From JARRQJ01 sp963761035 (lineage in GTDB: Bacteria > Pseudomonadota > Gammaproteobacteria > DRLM01): a stretch of 64,000 bases of DNA. Location of the stretch: positions 930,001 to 994,000 of the forward strand of contig CAVXFH010000002.1 in assembly GCA_963761035.1 (NCBI GenBank), in the 5' to 3' direction. Below the pieces are notes generated by a model that saw only the letters and a list, made by a program, of their open reading frames with translations, searched no databases and was not told the DNA's origin. Shown here one piece after another: positions 57,796 through 64,000 of this stretch (position 1 is the stretch's first letter; each line of letters starts with the position of its first letter). A program made the position numbers and the translations under genes.

Positions 57796-58641
57796 TTACA
57801 AACTCTCGCTCGCCTCGCGATTTAACCCGCCACCTTGGTTTTCCCCTTCAACTCGCGACGGCGGCGCGCCCGGCGGCAGCAGGCTGTCGCCGTAACGCTT
57901 GCATTGATGGTATTCGTACAGCTTTGCGTATTTTAAGAACACGTAGAACGCTCCCACCACCGAGGTGATGAACCCCCCCCAACCGTTGAGAAAATTTCGC
58001 TTGAAGAAATAGGCGCGCAGGAAAAAGAAGGGCGGGTAAAACACCAAAATCCAGGGGTTGGCCGATTTCCCCTTGGCCACCTTGTCGGCGACCAGACCGG
58101 TGGAATAGGCATTGATCTTGTCAACCTTGGTATGAATATCGATCTCGCCGTAATGGTAGAAGGGCGCGTGCAGCCGCTTGACCGCGCCTTGCACCTTTGG
58201 CGCGGCGTGTATCGGCATTTCGCTCATGCGGCATTGGGCCCTGTTGAACAGGCGCAAGAAATAATTCAGGCGGGTTCTCGGATCATTCATCCGCCAGAAC
58301 ATCTGCTCCAGCCGCGGAAACTCATAGCCGTCGGCCGGCGGTTCCGCCCGCATCAGTTCCTTTATCTGCTCTTGCAGGGATGGAGAAAGGGCCTCATCGG
58401 CGTCCAGCAACAATGTCCATTGATTTTCGGCGGAGTCGATCGCCATTTGTTTTTGCTTGCCGTAGCCCATGAAGCGGTGTTGGGACAGGCGGCAACCGTA
58501 GGCGCGTGCGATATCCAGGGTTTTATCGGTACTGAATGAATCCAGCACGATAATTTCATCGGCCCATTTCACGGACTCCAGGCAGGCGCCGAGGGTGCGC
58601 TCATTGTTGAGGGTCGTGATACATACTGACAATTTTTTCAT
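57796..58641 (-). CDS. Family 2 glycosyltransferase (WaaE/KdtX-like)
   Basis: 281 residues from the ATG at 58641 (MKKLSVCITTLNNERTL), with GAGAAGG 8 bases upstream. The GT2 signature is complete: the N-terminal strand SVCITTLNNE, EIIVLDSFSTDKTLDIA and the metal-binding LLLDADEALSP. A C-terminal hydrophobic helix (GGFITSVVGAFYVFLKYAKL) is typical of the WaaE-type core beta-glucosyltransferases. The in-frame ATG at 58692 overlaps the upstream gene's stop and cannot be excluded. Confidence 0.88.
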   Translation of the reverse strand: MKKLSVCITTLNNERTLGACLESVKWADEIIVLDSFSTDKTLDIARAYGCRLSQHRFMGYGKQKQMAIDSAENQWTLLLDADEALSPSLQEQIKELMRAEPPADGYEFPRLEQMFWRMNDPRTRLNYFLRLFNRAQCRMSEMPIHAAPKVQGAVKRLHAPFYHYGEIDIHTKVDKINAYSTGLVADKVAKGKSANPWILVFYPPFFFLRAYFFKRNFLNGWGGFITSVVGAFYVFLKYAKLYEYHQCKRYGDSLLPPGAPPSRVEGENQGGGLNREASESL

Positions 58642-58688
58642 TCCTGTCACCTTCTCACCTTTATCATTGCCGTCATTATGGCGGTAAA

Positions 58689-59711
58689 TCATCGCGCGAG
58701 TATCGCCTTTTCATATACCTGCTCGGTCTTCTCCACCATCCGCGTTAAGGTCAGCTCCCGGGCCGCGAGATCCCACACCGGCGCGAAGTCGCGGCGCGCG
58801 CCGTCGAGATCGTTTAAGACGCCGTTGATCACCTCGGCAAGACGGCGAGCATCGCCGCAATCAACCAGGAATTTATCCGGCAATATCTCCATGGCTATGG
58901 GAACCCGGGTGGCAACGGCCAGCAGGCGGACATGCAGGCCTTCCGCCAGCAAGTAAGAGAATCCTTCCTTATAGGAGGAGATCACCATCAAGTCCGCGCC
59001 GGCCAGCAGGGCGGGAACATCCCGCCTATACCCGGCGAAAATCACCCGGCCGCCGAGATCATGATCCCGGACATACGCCTCAAGCCTGGATCGTTCCGGC
59101 CCCTCGCCCACCAGGACCAAAAATGCCGGGATGTCCAACCACGCCCGCAATAGCACATCGAAGCCCTTGGCCGGAACCAAGCGGCCCGCCGCCATCACGA
59201 TAGGCCGCGTCAGGTGCCCGCCCAGCGCGGCTTGTATATAAGCGGCTCCCGCCTCCGTGGGGAAAAGGGACGGCTCGATGCCGTTATAGACAACATCGAC
59301 ACGCGGATGGTGGAGCCGGCTCGCCGTCTGATAGCTCACGGCGATGACACGATCGAAGGGACGATACATTCTCGTGTTGCGCTTAAAATTATGTATGGTC
59401 GCTACGCATTTTCCGGCCAGCAAGGATCGCAACGTCCCCACCATCGCCGCCGCCTTATTGGCATGTGCATGGATGATCTCGGGGCGATGCTGCGCCAGCA
59501 CGCGGTAAAGCTTATAGAGCGTCAACGGATTGTAACGCCAGCCGCTCAAATCAAGAGGTTCGAGTACAACCCTTGAATCGAGCCCGTCGCGGAATTCAGG
59601 ATGGGCCACGGCTATGACTTGATGGCGGCGTGCCAGTTGATTGCAGAGGTCGATGAAATGGCGCTCCAAACCGCCCCAACCCCGGCTTCCCAATACCTGG
59701 CATATCTTCAT
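58689..59711 (-). CDS. Family 4 glycosyltransferase
   Basis: 340 residues from the ATG at 59711 (MKICQVLGSRGWGGLERH). The GT4 landmarks are the N-terminal GGLERHFIDLCNQLA, the hinge RPIVMAAGRLVPAKGFDVLL and the E-x7-E region SYKEGFSYLLAEGLHVR with its two Glu. It follows the ligase gene by about 30 bases and is followed directly by the GT2 gene, so the block reads as one unit. The sugar is not identifiable. Confidence 0.9.
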   Translation of the reverse strand: MKICQVLGSRGWGGLERHFIDLCNQLARRHQVIAVAHPEFRDGLDSRVVLEPLDLSGWRYNPLTLYKLYRVLAQHRPEIIHAHANKAAAMVGTLRSLLAGKCVATIHNFKRNTRMYRPFDRVIAVSYQTASRLHHPRVDVVYNGIEPSLFPTEAGAAYIQAALGGHLTRPIVMAAGRLVPAKGFDVLLRAWLDIPAFLVLVGEGPERSRLEAYVRDHDLGGRVIFAGYRRDVPALLAGADLMVISSYKEGFSYLLAEGLHVRLLAVATRVPIAMEILPDKFLVDCGDARRLAEVINGVLNDLDGARRDFAPVWDLAARELTLTRMVEKTEQVYEKAILAR

Positions 59712-59742
59712 GCTAGTCTCGGAACGGCATGCTCTGGGAAAC

Positions 59743-60990
59743 TCAGAAAGACTCGCGCGCCGTCGAAGGCGTCCGCTCCAATAGGCGGGCCGCGGCAAGC
59801 GCCCATCCCACCGCCAGCCAAAACATCCCGCCCGCCCAGTTGGAAAAGAAACTCCCCGAAGGCCCCAGCGGCCAAAGCTGAATAATCATCGCTATCAGCG
59901 GCCCCATCAGCCACACGCCGAAGCCATAGCGCGACGCCGCTTGCCACAATCCGCGGAACCAGGCGCCTATCAGCAGCAGAAATCCCAGCAATCCGGGGAT
60001 CCCCGATCCCACCGCCCATTCCAAATACAGGTTATGCGGATGCGTACCGCAACGATCTTCCGGGCTCTGCGGCAGATCCAGACCGGCGCATGCCACCCGG
60101 AAATTCTTCATGCCGGCCCCGAGCAGAGGATGCCGCATGGCCAGGTGCAGACCGCTGTTCCATATCATGCCATATTGCGACTCGGCCAAATGGGTCAATG
60201 TATCGTAGGTCTCATCGACATGACGCTTAATCATGAGCGGATTGTATAAGGATAAAACGACCATACCCACAAGACCCAGCGACAAGGCCCCCCCCACTAT
60301 GATGCGCAACGACCCCTTTTGCAGCACGGCGCCTATGACCAAGCCGAGCAAGGCCAGTAAGAGCGCCATCCGTTCCCCGCTCAAAAAGATCGCCGTTATC
60401 AGCAGCAGTACCAAACCCGCGAACGCGACGCTTGGCGCCAGACGCCCGCGACGCCAGCTGTGCCAGGCAAAGACCCCGAATACCGCGGGAAACATGAGTT
60501 TGGCGATAAATATGCCGACCTTGGGCCGATCAAACATCGCGGTAAGGCGTTCGGGCCCAAAGCGCGAGTGACCGAAAATATCGGTGCCGTGAATATACTG
60601 CAACAAGGCATCGAGCGATGTGAACACCAGAACGCCGGTAGTCACCCACAACAGCCGGCGCATCCATATCTCATTCAATACCCACGCCTCCAGCGCCGCG
60701 GCGAAGATCAAAAACCGCATCCAAGGCAGTGTCTGACTAAATGACAAGGAACGATCGAAGGCGAAAAAACTGATGAACACCATCCACAACCACAGACCGA
60801 CAGCGATCTTAAACCACGCGGTATGTACCCATCGCCAATCCCGCGCCTTGAAGCTTCTCAGCAAAAACAAGATCGCCGTCAACGACAGGGAGGCGTCAAC
60901 GACGACCCTGCCGCCCATGAGGCAAACAGGTAATATCAATACGAGGATGCGCGCGGCCAACAGCATCCGATCTTCAGCCGCCACGCTCAT
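59743..60990 (-). CDS. O-antigen ligase family (WaaL/Wzy_C) membrane protein
   Basis: 415 residues, about eleven membrane helices. The large periplasmic loop between the penultimate helices contains the family motif THPHNLYLEWAVGSGIPG and the preceding GMIWNSGLHLAMRHPLLGAG. It joins O-antigen or a similar glycan to lipid A-core, or a related acceptor, in the periplasm. Its start overlaps the stop of the upstream GT4 gene by four bases. Confidence 0.88.
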   Translation of the reverse strand: MSVAAEDRMLLAARILVLILPVCLMGGRVVVDASLSLTAILFLLRSFKARDWRWVHTAWFKIAVGLWLWMVFISFFAFDRSLSFSQTLPWMRFLIFAAALEAWVLNEIWMRRLLWVTTGVLVFTSLDALLQYIHGTDIFGHSRFGPERLTAMFDRPKVGIFIAKLMFPAVFGVFAWHSWRRGRLAPSVAFAGLVLLLITAIFLSGERMALLLALLGLVIGAVLQKGSLRIIVGGALSLGLVGMVVLSLYNPLMIKRHVDETYDTLTHLAESQYGMIWNSGLHLAMRHPLLGAGMKNFRVACAGLDLPQSPEDRCGTHPHNLYLEWAVGSGIPGLLGFLLLIGAWFRGLWQAASRYGFGVWLMGPLIAMIIQLWPLGPSGSFFSNWAGGMFWLAVGWALAAARLLERTPSTARESF

Positions 60991-62132
60991 GGATTGAATT
61001 CCTCATCACCGCGCATCAACGCCATGCGTATGGCGTCGAGACGCGCGCTGGTGCGATGAATGTCGAGATGCCGTACGGCGCGGGTGCGCGCCGCCAATTG
61101 ATAGCTCCGCCGCAACTCCACGTCGTTCGCCAGCTGAAATAGCTGCTCGACCCACCCGGTAACATCGCCGCTATCAAGCAGGATGCCGGCATCGGCAATC
61201 AGCTCGGGTATACCGCCGAGAGAACTTGCCACCACGGCGCAGCCGCTGGCCAATGCCTCTATAACGCTGAGCGGACAGGGGTCGTCCCATTGCGAGGGAA
61301 TCACGGCGATCGCCGCCTGCCGCAGCCGCGCCATGGCTTGTTCCCGCGGCAGATAGCCGGTGATTTCGCCTTGTGCCCCCAGCCGCCGCATAGCCTCCAG
61401 CACTTGTTGTTCGTAATCGCTGGCCAGGGTCGGCTTGCCAAAATCCCGCGCGCCGACCAGCACGAAACGCCAGTCGGGCAGGCGTTCCGTCAATTGCCGC
61501 GCGGCCCGCGCGAACAACAAGCCGCCCTTTTGCCACGTGATCCTGCCGACGAAAATGATCTCGCGGCGTTTTTGCATGCCGGGTTGCACTGTCGCGGTAT
61601 CCACGCCGTTCAATACTACCCGCACCTTGCCGGCATGGGGATGATCCTCCAAACCTTCCAGCATACAGCGTCGGATAAACTCGCTGACACACACCGCCGC
61701 CGCTACCTGGTCCAGACAATGGGACCTCTCCTCAACTTCGCGGATACCCTGGATAGTACGCGGATCGTTGTGGAGGTACAGCAAGATAGGCGTATCGGGA
61801 AAGGCATTGCGCAGGGCCGCCACATATACCGGACGGTTGTGGATCTCGATATAGGCCGGCGACAACGCGCGCAATATCCTGATCACGCCTTTCACATAGC
61901 GCGAGGTGCGCCGCCCGTAAAACCATGAAGCGAGCGGCACCGCCACGAATCTCGCCGGGTCGAAGGGTTCTGAAACCGCCTGACCCAGTATCTTAATGCG
62001 GGATGCTAAACTGCTTGCCGCGGTTGCATCACGCACGCAGCTGCTGACGGCGCCCGCGCCGGCGGACTGAAAAGGCTCTCTGCGCGGCAAAACGATCGCC
62101 AGCGGCGCCAGCGCACTATCGGCTACTGCCAT
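60987..62132 (-). CDS. Family 4 glycosyltransferase
   Basis: 381 residues. The GT4 hinge is EIIFVGRITWQKGGLLFARA and the catalytic pair lies in IPSQWDDPCPLSVIEALASG, with the donor loop VASSLGGIPELIADAG. The N-terminus carries a short hydrophilic lead-in before the acceptor domain (YVKGVIRILRALSPAYIEIHN). Translationally coupled to the ligase gene by an ATGA overlap. Confidence 0.9.
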   Translation of the reverse strand: MAVADSALAPLAIVLPRREPFQSAGAGAVSSCVRDATAASSLASRIKILGQAVSEPFDPARFVAVPLASWFYGRRTSRYVKGVIRILRALSPAYIEIHNRPVYVAALRNAFPDTPILLYLHNDPRTIQGIREVEERSHCLDQVAAAVCVSEFIRRCMLEGLEDHPHAGKVRVVLNGVDTATVQPGMQKRREIIFVGRITWQKGGLLFARAARQLTERLPDWRFVLVGARDFGKPTLASDYEQQVLEAMRRLGAQGEITGYLPREQAMARLRQAAIAVIPSQWDDPCPLSVIEALASGCAVVASSLGGIPELIADAGILLDSGDVTGWVEQLFQLANDVELRRSYQLAARTRAVRHLDIHRTSARLDAIRMALMRGDEEFNP

Positions 62133-62335
62133 AAAGATCCACGTCCGAATAACCCCTAAAAATCATCTCGCCGCATAGACGCACAGTGCGATGAGGTCGT
62201 GCCGACATCATAAACCCGGCGGAAAAGTTCATTATTCCGCCTTGTATCTACGCAATAGCCGCGCACTCGATCGTAGATGGATGCGGTTGCTTTTCACCGT
62301 TTGCATTTCAAGGCGGGACATTTTTTCAATCCGCC

Positions 62336-63463
62336 CTACCCGGCGCGCGCCGCTACCGCTTCTCGATAAACTCCGAGGGTCGCGGCCAACATGCGCTCCA
62401 AGGTAAATGCATGCCGCGACGGCATCCGCGGCGGCGTACCATACCATGCCGACAGGCGCTCCCGCACTTGTCTTATGTCTCCCCGCGGCACCCGGCCCTC
62501 CGGAAAAATCGCGGCGAGCTGCTCGCCGACCCCTCCATGATCATAACCCACCACCGGCACGCCCATGCTTAATGCTTCGATCACGGTTCGCCCGAATGCC
62601 TCTGGATACTTCGACATGGACAACACCACATTCGATACGGCCATAATCTCCTTCAGATCCTGACGATGGCCCGTGAAGACAATATTCCTCTCTACTCCCA
62701 AAGCCCGGGCCCGCGCCATCAACTCGGCTTGGTAATTAAGTTTGTTTGCGTGCGCTCCCCCCACTATCAATCCGTAAATAGGCAGGCTGTCCTTCAGAGC
62801 CGCGATAATTTCCAGCAAATCCTCCTGTCCTTTAAGACGGGTCAGCCGCGCCGGCAGCGTCGCGACGTAATTACCTTGTAATTGCGGATACTTCGTATAC
62901 CATTCCCGCAACCACGCCTCCGAAGGTCTATATCCAAAACGATAGACCTGGGGATCGACGCCTCGAGGTATTACCCGGATATGGGAAGGATGCGCGCTTG
63001 GATAATTCTTTAAAATGTATTCCTTAACCGACTCGGAGATGGCGATGATGCGCTCGCCGCGCACCATCACCGAACTGTACCAGCCCGGCGTGTAGAAACC
63101 ATGTACGGTGGTAATCAGGGCCGGACGGTCCGCGCTCGGCAATCCTTTCCAGGCGCGATAGGCAATCCAGGCCGGCAGCCGCGAGCGGAGATGCATTACA
63201 TCAGGGCGCGCCTCGCGCAGAAAACGCCGTAATCTCGGGATCCAACGCAGGGTGGCCAAGCGCTTGGCTCCCACGTCCCAGTCCAAGTGCGTGCTGCCTT
63301 CGGCCTCCAACTGTTCCACCAAACGTCCGCCGGCGGATATCACGGTGGAGCGATGCCCTTCCTGCACCAGACGGCGCGCCACTTCCAAGGTACCGCGCTC
63401 AACACCGCCCATCTCCAGAGCGGGCAGCACTTGCACTACGCTTAAATGGCGCTGCTCAACCAC
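62336..63463 (-). CDS. Family 4 glycosyltransferase
   Basis: 375 residues if it starts at GTG 63463 (VVEQRHLSVVQVLPALEMGG); a longer upstream frame exists but only shadows the ELM1-family gene. The GT4 domain is clear: ALEMGGVERGTLEVARRL, TVHGFYTPGWYSSVM, the hinge ATLPARLTRLKGQEDLLE and the catalytic SKYPEAFGRTVIEALSMGVP. Its start overlaps the end of the ELM1-family gene by about 22 bases. Confidence 0.88.
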   Translation of the reverse strand: MVEQRHLSVVQVLPALEMGGVERGTLEVARRLVQEGHRSTVISAGGRLVEQLEAEGSTHLDWDVGAKRLATLRWIPRLRRFLREARPDVMHLRSRLPAWIAYRAWKGLPSADRPALITTVHGFYTPGWYSSVMVRGERIIAISESVKEYILKNYPSAHPSHIRVIPRGVDPQVYRFGYRPSEAWLREWYTKYPQLQGNYVATLPARLTRLKGQEDLLEIIAALKDSLPIYGLIVGGAHANKLNYQAELMARARALGVERNIVFTGHRQDLKEIMAVSNVVLSMSKYPEAFGRTVIEALSMGVPVVGYDHGGVGEQLAAIFPEGRVPRGDIRQVRERLSAWYGTPPRMPSRHAFTLERMLAATLGVYREAVAARAG

Positions 63464-64000
63464 CGCTGATAGATCTCTGTCGCGCAGCGCGCCGACTCGT
63501 TGAACGGCGGTTGCGGCGCATGCAATGCCGTACCGGCCTGCCAGGCGGGAAAGAACACCACCAAACCTTCCAGCGCGGCAATCTCCTTGCCGGGCTTGCG
63601 CCGCGGCACCGGCAACACGCCAACGGCGGCGCCGGCGGTCAAGGCTCGATAAATCATCGCCACGTTGTCCTCGGTCAACCAAACCTGCTCGGCATCCTGG
63701 ATCCGGCTGGACAACCACTTGGCATCGGTGTCGTGATGGGGGATGCAAAACACATTTTGCCCGGACAGGCGCTGCAAGCGTTGTTCAGTCTCCGTGACGG
63801 TTTGCACGGTGGTGGTCAAATACCAGCGGTGATCGGGATAACGGGCGAGGATCTCGCCGACCTGCGCCAAAACTTGATCGTCGGACCAGCGAAACTGGGG
63901 TGCCGGTCCGCCGATCACCATCAGCCCCGTACCCGCCGTTTTGGAATGCGGTACACCGGGCGGGGGAAGGATGCCGCGGGTGGAGATCAATCGTTTGGAG
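63442..64000 (-). CDS. ELM1-family putative glycosyltransferase, C-terminal part
   Basis: About 186 C-terminal residues are visible; the gene continues past the right edge. The frame contains the family blocks LISTRGILPPPGV, GTGLMVIGGPAPQFRW and DAEQVWLTEDNVAMIYRALTAGA (core TEDNVAMIYRA). It is a homologue, not a copy, of the ELM1-family gene at 54298. It is coupled to the GT4 gene downstream by overlap. Confidence 0.8.
   Translation of the reverse strand, partial: SKRLISTRGILPPPGVPHSKTAGTGLMVIGGPAPQFRWSDDQVLAQVGEILARYPDHRWYLTTTVQTVTETEQRLQRLSGQNVFCIPHHDTDAKWLSSRIQDAEQVWLTEDNVAMIYRALTAGAAVGVLPVPRRKPGKEIAALEGLVVFFPAWQAGTALHAPQPPFNESARCATEIYQRWLSSAI

Noticed and set aside
62336..63748. Extended N-terminus of the GT4 gene to 63748
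   Set aside because: The extra 95 residues are Arg/Ala/Gly-rich shadow of the ELM1-family gene; the GT4 domain starts right after GTG 63463.

Overview
The window looks like chromosomal DNA of a GC-rich gammaproteobacterium. The signs are a Kdo/heptose lipopolysaccharide pathway (waaA, gmhA, a fused hldE, an LpxL-type acyltransferase), TolC and MacAB-type efflux, a TPP-riboswitch-controlled thiC, and the pcm-rhodanese-tolC gene order. No rRNA, tRNA, CRISPR array or transposase was seen, and the genus cannot be fixed from this sequence.

Left end (1-7.2 kb, minus strand): a tandem array of TPR proteins carrying a SPINDLY/O-GlcNAc-transferase (GT41) catalytic domain. One copy is intact, two are interrupted by single-base frameshifts, one runs off the left edge, and an upstream copy is reduced to its last ~22 codons. 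Every junction is the same 4-base ATGA stop/start overlap. Two copies begin with a SecA-type SEC-C zinc motif. Directly upstream (7.5-11.6 kb) are three related, signal-peptide-bearing, Ser/Thr/Asn/Gly-rich secreted proteins of unknown family, followed by an FkbM methyltransferase. I infer a dedicated surface-protein glycosylation locus; this is the strongest candidate for an undescribed system.

Middle (14.3-25.4 kb): a DrrA/ABC-2 exporter whose ATPase has an unusual tryptophan-rich repeat tail, an alpha-glucan phosphorylase, and a minus-strand operon tolC-macA-ATPase-permease-histidine kinase-response regulator. From 25.6 to 36.7 kb come housekeeping and small genes: a PsiF-like protein with a one-base indel, a DJ-1/PfpI protein, a PA2778/PA2779-type pair, a sulfurtransferase, a P-loop ATPase next to the homoserine acyltransferase gene, thiC with its riboswitch, a two-gene operon for a CxCxC peptide and an extremely His-rich protein, pcm, a rhodanese and a TolC protein.

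Right half: waaA-gmhA-hldE and an acyltransferase (36.7-41 kb); a metallopeptidase/ATP-grasp pair and a trypsin-like protease (41.9-44.8 kb); a second TPR-glycosyltransferase with an FkbM methyltransferase (45-47.6 kb); a large RCC1-repeat surface protein with an exact 153-bp internal duplication and a poly-Gly/membrane tail (48-50.8 kb); an EamA transporter; an unrecognised 638-residue protein; and from 54.3 kb to the edge a lipopolysaccharide/oligosaccharide locus with two ELM1-family proteins, a 2-oxoglutarate oxygenase, an ArnT-like GT39, a GT2, three GT4 enzymes and an O-antigen ligase.

Several apparent frameshifts are single-base changes in short GC runs, so base-calling or assembly error must be kept in mind for the array and the PsiF-like gene.
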